Source: Acidobacteriota bacterium (GTDB lineage Bacteria > Acidobacteriota > Terriglobia > Terriglobales > Acidobacteriaceae). From it: 44,143 nt of DNA. Positions within the stretch are counted from its first letter, which is position 1; each line of letters opens with the position of its first letter. The notes beneath the pieces were generated by a model. That model made no database searches. It was not told the origin of the DNA and saw only the letters and a program-made list of their open reading frames with translations. Position numbers and translations under genes: made by a program. Location of the stretch: positions 1 to 44,143 of the forward strand of contig JAKATU010000062.1 in the NCBI GenBank assembly GCA_021818585.1, written 5' to 3'. Below, piece after piece: positions 7,791 to 16,975 of this stretch.

Positions 7791-8345
7791 ATGAATGATT
7801 TTGTGATGACTGTGATTGTGGTGATTCTTGCCGCAGCAGTGCTGGGCGCATTTGCGCTGCGCGGGAAAGCGGAGCGGGCTTCGCTGATGCCGAAGGCGGG
7901 GCAGACGGCGCCGGAGTTTACGCTGCCGAATCAGAGCGGCGAGCCGATAAGCCTGAGCAGCTATCGCGGGCAGTGGGTAGTGCTGTACTTCTACCCGAAG
8001 GACATGACCTCGGGCTGCACGATTGAGGCGCACAATTTTCAGCGCGATCTGGAACAGTACAAGGCGCTCAACGCGGTGATAGTGGGCGTGAGCGTGGATA
8101 CGGTGAAGGACCACGCGAAGTTCTGCACGAAGGACAGCCTGGAGTTTACACTGCTGAGCGACCACGGCGAGATGAAGGTATCGAAGGACTACGGCGTGCT
8201 GGCGAACCTGATGGGGTGGAAGTTCGACAAACGAATTACGTTCCTGATTGATCCGGTGGGGAAGATCGCGAAGGTGTGGACGGGCGTGAATCCGATGAAC
8301 CACAGCCGGCAGGTGCTGGCTGAGTTAGAGGCGCGCGAGGCGTAA
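7791..8345 (+). CDS. Membrane-anchored peroxiredoxin (Bcp/PrxQ type)
   Basis: Thiol peroxidase that reduces hydrogen peroxide and organic hydroperoxides. The ATG at 7791, with a GAGGGAG site 9 nt upstream, gives 184 residues. Residues 5-22 form a hydrophobic helix (VMTVIVVILAAAVLGAFAL), a likely membrane anchor or uncleaved signal. The AhpC/TSA fold follows: AGQTAPEFTLPNQSG, VVLYFYPKDMTSGC with peroxidatic Cys76, and ITFLIDPVGKIAKVWTGV. In standard PrxQ proteins a resolving Cys lies five residues after the first; here that position is His81. Another Cys, Cys112 (HAKFCTKD), could be the resolving residue, or the enzyme may be of the 1-Cys kind. It lies 60 bp after lpxI on the same strand and may be co-transcribed. 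A strong hairpin terminator ends the unit. Confidence 0.9.
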   Translation: MNDFVMTVIVVILAAAVLGAFALRGKAERASLMPKAGQTAPEFTLPNQSGEPISLSSYRGQWVVLYFYPKDMTSGCTIEAHNFQRDLEQYKALNAVIVGVSVDTVKDHAKFCTKDSLEFTLLSDHGEMKVSKDYGVLANLMGWKFDKRITFLIDPVGKIAKVWTGVNPMNHSRQVLAELEAREA

Positions 8346-8380
8346 CTGCGGAAAGTAGCGGCGGAGCATAATTTGGACGC

Positions 8381-8411
8381 AAAAAAGCCCGGCTCATTGC
8401 CGGGCTCTTTT
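8381..8411. terminator. Bidirectional intrinsic terminator
   Basis: The 8-bp stem AGCCCGGC (8386-8393) pairs with GCCGGGCT (8399-8406) around a TCATT loop. An A-run lies on the left (8381-8386) and CTTTT on the right. It can therefore stop transcripts from the peroxiredoxin gene (plus strand) and from the histone-like gene (minus strand), which converge here. Confidence 0.9.
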
Positions 8412-8443
8412 GCTTGCCTCAGATTACTGCGTTGCCTGTTGAA

Positions 8444-9181
8444 CTACTTCTTCTTAGGGGCAGCCTTCTTCGCGGGAGCTTTTTTAGCTGCTGCCTTCTT
8501 GGCTGGAGCCTTCTTTGCGGCGGCTTTCTTTGCCGGAGCCTTCTTGGCTGCTGCCTTCTTCGCCGGAGCCTTCTTCGCTACGGCTTTCTTCGCTGCGGCC
8601 TTCTTTGCCGGAGCCTTCTTCTTTGCGGTTTTGACTGCCAAAGTAGTACCTCGTTTGGTTGATTTTTTACTTCCGGTGCTCTTCCGGGCTATCGCCTTTT
8701 TGGCGGGAGCCTTGCTGCCGCTGCGAGCACCCTTACTGCTGGACTTCGCGGCAGACTTCTTTGCGGCGCTTTTTACCGGAGCCTTTTTGGCTGCGGCTTT
8801 TTTCGCCGGAACTTTTTTAGCGGGTTTTTTTGCCGCTTTCTTTACAGCTTTTTTCGCCGGAACTTTTTTTGCTGCCTTCTTCGCCGGTTTCTTTGCGACT
8901 TTCTCAGGCGCCTTCTTTGCCGGAGCCTTCTTTTTGGGAACGGGTGGTGCAGGCTTCTTGATAAGAGCGGTGAGTGGTTCGGGAGCAGGTTGGCTTGCCG
9001 GCGCCGGCTCCAGGCACTCGGCTTCGTCGCTGGTGATGTTGCTCGATGAGATGGAGATGGAAATTTCCTCTTCCTCTTCTTCGTCGAGGAAGCCCTGTTC
9101 GAGTTCTTCTTCGTCTGCGTCGTCGAACTCTGGTTCGAATTCGTTGTTGCTGTGCGAGTACAGCTTGTGTTGGTCCTGCAT
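8444..9181 (-). CDS. Histone H1-like Lys/Ala/Pro-rich DNA-binding protein
   Basis: A 245-residue protein of two opposite halves. Residues 1-75 are acidic, with runs such as [12 protein letters not shown] and [12 protein letters not shown], and no basic cluster. From about residue 80 to the end almost every residue is Lys, Ala or Pro, arranged as [14 protein letters not shown] repeats like the C-terminal tail of eukaryotic histone H1 and bacterial H1-like proteins (HctA/HctB, AlgP types). The middle (about 150-185) is richer in Ser, Gly and Arg. There is no globular domain. It probably coats or bends DNA or binds nucleic acid; the acidic head might moderate its own tail or recruit a partner, which is inference. 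A GGGAGGG site precedes the ATG at 9181. The last 200 bp of the gene are a tandem DNA repeat, so copy number may vary between strains. Confidence 0.85.
   Translation of the reverse strand: MQDQHKLYSHSNNEFEPEFDDADEEELEQGFLDEEEEEEISISISSSNITSDEAECLEPAPASQPAPEPLTALIKKPAPPVPKKKAPAKKAPEKVAKKPAKKAAKKVPAKKAVKKAAKKPAKKVPAKKAAAKKAPVKSAAKKSAAKSSSKGARSGSKAPAKKAIARKSTGSKKSTKRGTTLAVKTAKKKAPAKKAAAKKAVAKKAPAKKAAAKKAPAKKAAAKKAPAKKAAAKKAPAKKAAPKKK
8447..8640 (-). repeat. In-frame tandem repeats of about 30 bp in the histone-like gene
   Basis: The 3' end of the gene consists of degenerate 30-bp units (15-bp half units), each coding for about ten residues of the form [10 protein letters not shown]. The codon usage GCC/GCT for Ala and AAG for Lys alternates, so DNA identity is high but not perfect. 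At least five units are visible. Slippage or recombination here would change tail length in multiples of 5 or 10 residues without shifting the frame. Confidence 0.75.
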
Positions 9182-9498
9182 CGGTGTGCCCTCCCGGGCT
9201 TCCCTTCAGATTTGCATCCGTGAACGCATGTCTACCTGCGCGCGGATTATAGCAACAGCATGCAACGGCTCGCCATTACGCGCAAGTGTTTCGTGATGTA
9301 CTGTGCGACCTTGTGGAGTTTTTCTTTCCCTAACGGGACGCGTAAAACGACGCGGTTACGACGGCGCTAGTGAGGCGTGACGGATGAGCAGCGAAGTGGA
9401 TGGGCGGAAGCGAGCCGCGATCGAGATGCGTGAAAGCCGCATGGATAAGGGGTTTTCTTGTGTCATGAGCATGCATGTGGATTGCGGTGTGAGAAATT
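9182..9498. other. Intergenic region between histone-like gene and lytic transglycosylase gene
   Basis: 317 bp without a gene. The left part holds the 5' leader and promoter of the histone-like gene (see 9246-9254). The right part, about 9300-9498, is downstream of the transglycosylase gene. It shows no strong hairpin with a T-tract, no tRNA and no frame with recognisable similarity. Nothing else was seen. Confidence 0.5.
9246..9254 (-). promoter_or_regulatory. Extended -10 promoter of the histone-like gene
   Basis: On the minus strand TGCTATAAT (9254-9246) is an extended -10 element (TGnTATAAT). Transcription would start near 9239, giving a leader of about 58 nt that includes the GGGAGGG ribosome binding site. 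No convincing -35 box is seen, which is tolerated with an extended -10. Confidence 0.55.
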
Positions 9499-11574
9499 TT
9501 ATGGCGCTACGCGGAGGCGCTGACCGATGTGAATGAGATTTCCTCGGAGGTGATTCCAGCGTCGAAGCTCAGTGATAGAAATTCCAAATCGATCGGCGAT
9601 TCCGCCCAGCGTATCGCCGGGACGCACTCGATAGAAGCTGACGTGCGAGCGTGAGGCGCGGCGGGCGGAGTGATGCGTGGAGTGCACTGCGCGACGCGCT
9701 GTGGTCTTCGCGGGATCGGTGACGTAGAGGCGCTGGCCGACGTGAATGAGATTTCCGCGGAGGTGATTCCAGATGCGCAGATCGGTGAGGGAAACGTGGA
9801 AGCGATCGGCGATGCCGCCGAGGTTGTCTCCATTGCGGATGGTGTACACCCTGGCGTGCGCTCGGCTGGAGTAGCTGACGCGACCGCTTGCATCCTGCGA
9901 GCCGCGATAGTAGCGGCGTGTGGGTGCGGCGATGCGCATGAGGTGGCCGGTCTGGATGAGGTTGCCGCGAATGTGGTTCCAGATGCGGAGCTCGCGCACG
10001 CTGACGCCGAAGCGGTCGGCGATGCCGGTGAGCGTATCACCATTGCGCACGCGGTAGAGCACGGCGTGGCCGGGCATGTATTGCGGCGCGCGCTCTGGGA
10101 TGACGACGGCATCGAGTTGCGCGAGATCGGAGGGTGCGTCGATCTGGTTGACTGCCGCGAGCTCGTCTTTGGAGACGTGGTACTTTGCGGCGATGGAGTC
10201 GAGCGTGTCGCCGGGCTGGACGAAGTGGAATCGCCAGGATGCGCGCTTGTCGGCGGGAACCATGGCGATGTCGTGCTCGAAGGATTTCTTGGTGCCGACG
10301 GGGATGCGGAGATCGAATTCTTCTCCGGGAGGCGTGACGCCACGCAGCAGGCTGGGGTTCATGGCTTCGAGCTGAGCGACGGGCGCGCCGGTGATGTCGG
10401 AAACGAGCTTGAGGTTGATCTCGGTATGCGTTTGTACGGTGTCGTACTGCATGGGCGGATCGAACTTGATGTCAGAGAGGCCGTACTGGCCGGGGTTCTT
10501 TGCCATGATGGCGGCGGCGAGAATGATGGGGACGTAGTTTCGGGTTTCTGCCGGGAGCACGCCGCGCCGGTAGAGCTGCCAGAAGCTGGCGTAGCCGGTG
10601 CGCTGCACGGCGCGCTGCACGTTGCCTGCACCCCAGTCGTAGGCGGCCATAGCGAGATACCAGTCGTCGAACTGGTCGTAATCTTTCTTGATGAGGCGGG
10701 CGTAGGCTTCTGTAGCGAGCACGGGGTCGAAGCGTTCATCGACCCAGGCATTGTGCTTGAGGCCGTAGGGGCCGTAGGGCATGAACTGCCACATGCCGCC
10801 CGCGCCGGAGTAGGGATTGAGAGCGGTGGGGCGGAAGCCGGATTCGGCGACGGCCTGATAGATGAGATCCAGCGGCAGGTGATTTTTTTTGAGAACGCCT
10901 TCGATCATGTCCTTGTAGCGGCCCTCGCGCTGGAGGGACGCGACCAGCGTGTCGTGGCCGCTCTGGGTGTTCTGGAAAAAGTTGATGTAGCTGGCGACGT
11001 AGTCGTTGAGCAGGAGGGGAAGGTCGGACTTGGTGGTTTTGAGTTCGGCCTTGGCCTGCGCAAGCACCTTGGGATTGACGGGGAAAGTAACGTTATTGGC
11101 TATGCCGACGAGGGTCTGGTTGTTCTGGCCGGATTCAAGGCCCTGCTTGAGAGCGTCGAGCTCAAGGGTATCGACGGAGCCGACGACGCGATCGAATTCG
11201 GCGCGGAGGGCGGTGTCGGTCTGCAGATTGACGCCGCATGTCAAGAGCTGGTCGACGGCGGAATTGAAATCTTTTTTGGCGCCGGCCATGTCGCCATTCT
11301 GATATTTGTCGAGCCCGGCATGGTACTTCTGCTCGACGCTGGTAATGATCTGCTGGTCGCGGTCGCTGATGTTGTTGCCGGCGGGCTCGCTGGAGGGGTT
11401 TGGCAGCATCGCGCCGCCGGAATCAGGTCCGCTGGTGCCTGAGACTCTGCGCACGGCGGGCGCGGAGGCCTGCGCGGGAACGGAGGATTGCACGTGCTGC
11501 TGACCGCAACCGGTGAGGGTGAAAAAACAAATTCCTGCGAGGGTCGCGGCGACCAGGTTTCGATTTACTGCCAT
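9499..11574 (-). CDS. Membrane-bound lytic murein transglycosylase with four LysM domains (MltD-like)
   Basis: Cleaves peptidoglycan glycan strands, forming 1,6-anhydro-muropeptides. A lipoprotein signal ends at LTGC with Cys23 as the lipidated residue. Residues about 70-210 are a helical region. The SLT (goose-lysozyme-like) catalytic domain spans about 225-390, with Glu244 in AVAESGF, SGAGGMWQFMP at 256-266, and the AAYDWGAGN and ETRNYVPIILAAA motifs. Four LysM peptidoglycan-binding modules follow: about 448-492, 503-548, 571-615 and 648-691. The last three share the unusual consensus GDTLxGIADRFxVSxxxLRxWNHxRGNLI. E. coli MltD (452 residues) has two LysM modules, so this protein is long. 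A -10-like TACAAT on the minus strand at 11610-11605 probably belongs to it. It is convergent with no close partner and divergent from lepA. Confidence 0.92.
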   Translation of the reverse strand: MAVNRNLVAATLAGICFFTLTGCGQQHVQSSVPAQASAPAVRRVSGTSGPDSGGAMLPNPSSEPAGNNISDRDQQIITSVEQKYHAGLDKYQNGDMAGAKKDFNSAVDQLLTCGVNLQTDTALRAEFDRVVGSVDTLELDALKQGLESGQNNQTLVGIANNVTFPVNPKVLAQAKAELKTTKSDLPLLLNDYVASYINFFQNTQSGHDTLVASLQREGRYKDMIEGVLKKNHLPLDLIYQAVAESGFRPTALNPYSGAGGMWQFMPYGPYGLKHNAWVDERFDPVLATEAYARLIKKDYDQFDDWYLAMAAYDWGAGNVQRAVQRTGYASFWQLYRRGVLPAETRNYVPIILAAAIMAKNPGQYGLSDIKFDPPMQYDTVQTHTEINLKLVSDITGAPVAQLEAMNPSLLRGVTPPGEEFDLRIPVGTKKSFEHDIAMVPADKRASWRFHFVQPGDTLDSIAAKYHVSKDELAAVNQIDAPSDLAQLDAVVIPERAPQYMPGHAVLYRVRNGDTLTGIADRFGVSVRELRIWNHIRGNLIQTGHLMRIAAPTRRYYRGSQDASGRVSYSSRAHARVYTIRNGDNLGGIADRFHVSLTDLRIWNHLRGNLIHVGQRLYVTDPAKTTARRAVHSTHHSARRASRSHVSFYRVRPGDTLGGIADRFGISITELRRWNHLRGNLIHIGQRLRVAP

Positions 11575-11701
11575 TGCAATGTAGGAGGGGCTTGCGCCTC
11601 TCTTATTGTAGGCCGGGGCCGGGGCGATTGCCGATGGTAAGATCAGCTTTTAGGGAAGTTTCCCGGAAAAGGCGCATTTTCCTGCCCCGCAAAGACCCCG
11701 C

Positions 11702-13515
<1,814 letters not shown>

Positions 13516-13519
<4 letters not shown>

Positions 13520-14286
13520 GCGCGTTGTGGAACTGGGCTCGGACTCCCATCCTGGCGGATAAAGAGCAGGATGCCGTTGCTGTGGGTCCGTTCAAAGTTG
13601 CGCATGGCAGATGTGACGGCGGCGGTGCAACCGGGGCGGAGTTCGTCGTGGGTCTCAATGGCGAGCGCGCGCACGCGGTTGACCCAGTCTGGCGATTCGA
13701 AGATTTCTACTTCCGCACCCTCGATGTCGACTTTGACGAAGTCTACGGTATCGAGGGCTAACTCCCTGAGGAGAGATTCCATACTAACGGCTCGAACTCG
13801 GATACCTTCGCCTTCGTGCGTGAAGAAGGCCCAGTTGCCAACCGCCCCGGTGGAAGGATCGGGAAGTGAAACGCTGACTTCTCCATCGCGATTCCAGAGC
13901 GCTGCATGCACCGGCACGATGGAAGGATAGGGGCGGATATTTTTCACGAGCAGCGCATAGTTGGAGGGTTCGGGCTCGACGGCGAAGATTTTCGCTTTGG
14001 GATAGCGGTTTGCGAAGTAAATGGATGTGACGCCCATGTTGGCGCCTGCGTCGAGGATGACACGCGGGGTGAAGGGCAGATCGAAGCGGTAGGCGTGCTC
14101 CAGCACCACCTCGACGAATACCAGCTCGTCTGTGGTTTTCATGCGCAGTCGCAGGCCGTGGCGTAGGCTGGGCGGGTAGACTTTGACCTCATGCGCTGCC
14201 CCGATGCCGCGCAAAATGAGCAGCGACAGAATGCCGCGCAGGCCATACTTGCGATACGGACGAGCGATGAATTCTGGTACCCGCAT
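13516..14286 (-). CDS. FkbM family SAM-dependent methyltransferase
   Basis: 256-residue cytoplasmic methyltransferase of the FkbM family, whose members O-methylate sugars or polyketides. The SAM-binding motif I is [21 protein letters not shown] (about 90-110). The acidic end of strand 2 is FAVEPEPSN. Later come [16 protein letters not shown] and the FkbM signature [18 protein letters not shown]. The N-terminal 75 residues contain a [16 protein letters not shown] helix that may associate with the membrane. Upstream, TTGACC (14326-14321) and TACCAT (14301-14296) with a 19-bp spacer could form a promoter whose start point is 2-3 nt before the ATG, so the mRNA may be leaderless. The substrate is not deducible; neighbours are not an obvious polysaccharide cluster. 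Confidence 0.88.
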
Positions 14287-14329
14287 GCCAGCAGGATGGT
14301 ACCGCAGCGGCCAGGAGAATGGTCAAGCA

Positions 14330-15262
14330 TTACTGTGATGCGATCTGGATCCAGTGGGCGATTTTTTCGCGTGCCTCGTAGGATTGCGGGAATTCTGCGA
14401 CGGTGAGCGGCCACACGGGGAAGTTGTGGTGCATATCACTGAAGTGAAGGTGCATGACATCGACACCTGCCTCGCGGAGCCGGGCTGAGTAACACATGGC
14501 CTCGTCGCAAAGCACATCATAAGTGCTGGTCATGATGAGCGTGGGCGGAAGTCCACGGAGGTCTTCCGCGATGATCGGCGCCGCGCGGATATCGTCGCGT
14601 TGTTCTTCGCTGGCCAGGTACTGGTCCAGATACCAGAGCATCAGGTGACGCTCGAGTCCGCAGCCTTTGGCGTATTTTGTATAGGATTCGTAGTTGTCCG
14701 GTGCGGTGTCTGTGATGGGGAAGAGTAGAATCTGCCCGCGCAGCTTGGTCTGATTGCGCAACAGCAGAGCGACCGCGGCGGCGAGGTTGCCTCCGGCGCT
14801 GTCGCCGGAGACGAAGACGCTCTCTGGGTTGCCGCCGAGTTCCGCGGCGTGCGTGAGGGCCCAGCGTGTGGCGGCTTCTGCGTCTTCGACCGCGGCGGGA
14901 AATTTGTGCTCGGGCGCAAGGCGGTAATCGACGGAGATGATGATGGCGCGTGCGAGGTTGCTGAGGTAGCGGCAGAAGGGATCGTGCGTATCGAGCGAGC
15001 CGACGACCCATCCGCCACCGTGAAAGTGAACGATGACCGGAGCAGGGCCGAAGGTTTCTGGACGATAGATGCGTATGGGAATGTCGCCAGCGGGGCCGGG
15101 GATGTGCGTGTCGCGCGCAGGTATCTGCGGCAAGTCTGGGAAGTTTAGCCCGGCGATGAGTTGCGCGATTCTGGCGCGCAGCAGGTCAGGAGTGATCTGG
15201 TCGATCGGCGGCGCGGGTGGCAGGGAATCAAGATGGGCGCGGAGCCTTGGGTCTATGTGCAT
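14330..15262 (-). CDS. Alpha/beta hydrolase, hormone-sensitive-lipase-type esterase
   Basis: 310-residue esterase of the HSL family (bacterial family IV), hydrolysing short-chain acyl or aryl esters. The oxyanion motif HFHGGGWVVGS (about 77-87) and the nucleophile elbow VSGDSAGGNLAAAVALL (about 148-164) are textbook for the family. The acid is Asp in STYDVLCDE and the base is His in FSDMHHNFPVW near the C terminus. The sequence SVDYRLAPEHKFPAAVEDA is also typical. There is no signal peptide, so it should be cytoplasmic. It lies 43 bp upstream of the FkbM gene on the same strand and may be co-transcribed. The natural substrate is unknown. Confidence 0.92.
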   Translation of the reverse strand: MHIDPRLRAHLDSLPPAPPIDQITPDLLRARIAQLIAGLNFPDLPQIPARDTHIPGPAGDIPIRIYRPETFGPAPVIVHFHGGGWVVGSLDTHDPFCRYLSNLARAIIISVDYRLAPEHKFPAAVEDAEAATRWALTHAAELGGNPESVFVSGDSAGGNLAAAVALLLRNQTKLRGQILLFPITDTAPDNYESYTKYAKGCGLERHLMLWYLDQYLASEEQRDDIRAAPIIAEDLRGLPPTLIMTSTYDVLCDEAMCYSARLREAGVDVMHLHFSDMHHNFPVWPLTVAEFPQSYEAREKIAHWIQIASQ

Positions 15263-15303
15263 AACCCATTGGATGAAGGGATGACAGACGGGTTGCAGCG
15301 AAT

Positions 15304-16056
15304 CTACCGCATCTGTGCGGCCACAAAGCTGCTTTGCAGAAGCAGAATGATGCCAATGAGCATGAGGCCGAGGTAGACAAATTTGAGAAAGCGCTCGGGA
15401 TGAATGCGGCGGTTGATCCAGCGGCCGAGGAGGATGACAGGCAGCAGGAAGGGCAGCGATATGAGGTAGTCATGGGTGACGGTGTGAGTCCAGAGGCCCG
15501 CGCGCCAGTAACCGAGCATGCAGAGCGAGCTGGCGGGCAGGAAGTAGCCCTGAAGCGTAGCGCGGAATTGCGGTGCGGGCCAGCGGCGCAGCGCTCCGTA
15601 AATGACGAGTGGTGGGCCGTTCATGCCGAAGGCTCCGCCGAGGACGCCGGCGCAAAAGCCGCAGCCTAGTAGCCAGCCGTCGTGATCGCTGTACAGTTGC
15701 CAGCGGTTGAGTCCGATAAGTGAAACCAGGGCAAAGGCGATGAGCAGCAGCGCGAGGATGATTTTTACGATGTTCTGATCGCCGGTAGCGAGCAACAGAA
15801 GTCCGAGCGGAATGCCGAGGCAGGTGGCCAGCAGGAGAGATATGGCGCTGCGAAAGTGGGTTTTCTCCCAGTCCTGCACGAGGATGACGGTGGCCACGGT
15901 GATCGAGAGCAACACGGCCAGGGGAGCAGCCTGGCGCACGGGCATCAAGAAGGCGAGCAGCGGCACGGCGAGGAGGGATTCTCCAAAGCCGAAGGTGGAG
16001 CGCACTCCGGCTGCGAGCAGAACGATGAGGATGACAGGGATGAAGTGAGCCGGCAT
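15304..16056 (-). CDS. TauE/SafE family sulfite exporter-like membrane protein
   Basis: 250-residue polytopic inner-membrane protein of the TauE/SafE family, whose members move sulfite, sulfoacetate or other organosulfur anions. About eight hydrophobic segments can be seen, starting with FIPVILIVLLAAGVRSTFGFGESLLAVPLL. The family repeat appears twice, as GFGESLLAVPLLAFLMP and CAGVLGGAFGMNGPPLVIYGAL. I chose the ATG at 16056. A TTG at 16062 has an AGGA at a better distance and would add two residues. It begins 12 bp after the MBL-fold gene, so it is probably in that operon. The substrate cannot be read from the sequence. Confidence 0.88.
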   Translation of the reverse strand: MPAHFIPVILIVLLAAGVRSTFGFGESLLAVPLLAFLMPVRQAAPLAVLLSITVATVILVQDWEKTHFRSAISLLLATCLGIPLGLLLLATGDQNIVKIILALLLIAFALVSLIGLNRWQLYSDHDGWLLGCGFCAGVLGGAFGMNGPPLVIYGALRRWPAPQFRATLQGYFLPASSLCMLGYWRAGLWTHTVTHDYLISLPFLLPVILLGRWINRRIHPERFLKFVYLGLMLIGIILLLQSSFVAAQMR

Positions 16057-16068
16057 GAGCAAGATGGG

Positions 16069-16962
16069 CTAGTCCTGCTGCATGACGGGTTTGTTTTTCT
16101 CGTTTAGGACAACGTGCCCGAAGGGCGTGTGGTGGTCGTGGGTGAAGAGGACGAGCCACTTTTCCGGGATGGCGCGCTGGTAGAAGCGCTTGCGCTGGGC
16201 GATGCATTCGAGCGGATCGAGATCATAGCCCATGACCCACGTGATGTCGAGGTGGGCGCTGGTGGGGATGAGGTCGGAAATGTAGCAGCCGCGCTGGCCA
16301 GCCGAGTCGACGTTGACGGCGAGCAGTTGCGCGGTGTGTCCGGGGTAGCACTCGACGGAGATGCCGGGGACGATCTCGGTGACTTCGCAGGGCCGCGTAT
16401 CGAGGAGCGTCATCTGGCCGGATTCGACGAGCGGATCATAGTTGGGGCTGTTGTAGCTGACGGCGTCGCGCTCGAGTTGCAGGTGGCCGTGCTCGACCTC
16501 GCCACGATGCGCGAAGTAGCGCGCGTTGGGAAAGGTGGGCACGATGCGGTCGTCGGGGAGTTTGGTGCTATTCCAGCCGCAGTGGTCAAAGTGGAGGTGG
16601 GTGTTGATGACGATGTCGATTTCTTCAGGACGGATGCCGGCGGCGGCAAAGGAGTGGGGAAGCTGTTCCTTGGCCTCGAAAATGGCGCGCATCTTTTCAT
16701 TCATTTTGTTGCCGAGGCCGGTTTCTACCGCGACGGTGTGTTGGCCGGTGCGAATGATGAGCGTGTTGGCGCCGAGGAGGATGCGGTTCTGCGCGTCGGC
16801 GGGGGCGCGTTTCTCCCACATGGGTTTGGGGACGACGCCGAACATGGCGCCGCCGTCCAGGAAGTAGGTGCCGTCGGTGAGGACGGTGATTTCGAAATCG
16901 CCAACGCTGGTGCGGCCCCGGATGGGGTCGGCTGTGTTGGCGCATTCGGCGGGGTGAGGCAT
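16069..16962 (-). CDS. MBL-fold metallo-hydrolase
   Basis: 297-residue metallo-beta-lactamase-fold hydrolase. The ATG at 16962 is preceded by AAGGAGA at 12 nt; the open frame extends further upstream only as Ser/Pro-rich read-through of the S9 peptidase gene. The metal site is NTHLHFDHCGW (HxHxDH), with a further His in GHTAQLLAV, Asp in ISDLIPT and His in FTHDHHTPFG. The region ARYFAHRGEVEHG between strands also fits the family, which includes quorum-quenching lactonases (AHL lactonase-like), methyl parathion hydrolases and others. No signal peptide. It starts 13 bp after the S9 peptidase stop, in the same operon as the TauE gene. The substrate is not assignable from sequence alone. Confidence 0.9.
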   Translation of the reverse strand: MPHPAECANTADPIRGRTSVGDFEITVLTDGTYFLDGGAMFGVVPKPMWEKRAPADAQNRILLGANTLIIRTGQHTVAVETGLGNKMNEKMRAIFEAKEQLPHSFAAAGIRPEEIDIVINTHLHFDHCGWNSTKLPDDRIVPTFPNARYFAHRGEVEHGHLQLERDAVSYNSPNYDPLVESGQMTLLDTRPCEVTEIVPGISVECYPGHTAQLLAVNVDSAGQRGCYISDLIPTSAHLDITWVMGYDLDPLECIAQRKRFYQRAIPEKWLVLFTHDHHTPFGHVVLNEKNKPVMQQD

Positions 16963-16975
16963 GCTGCTGTTCTCC

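Noticed and set aside
9670..11442. Long plus-strand open frame (590 codons) opposite the lytic transglycosylase gene
   Set aside because: It is a mirror of a well-supported gene. Its translation is Val/Gly/Asp/Glu-rich, as expected of antisense frames in GC-rich DNA, and it has no motif or ribosome site.
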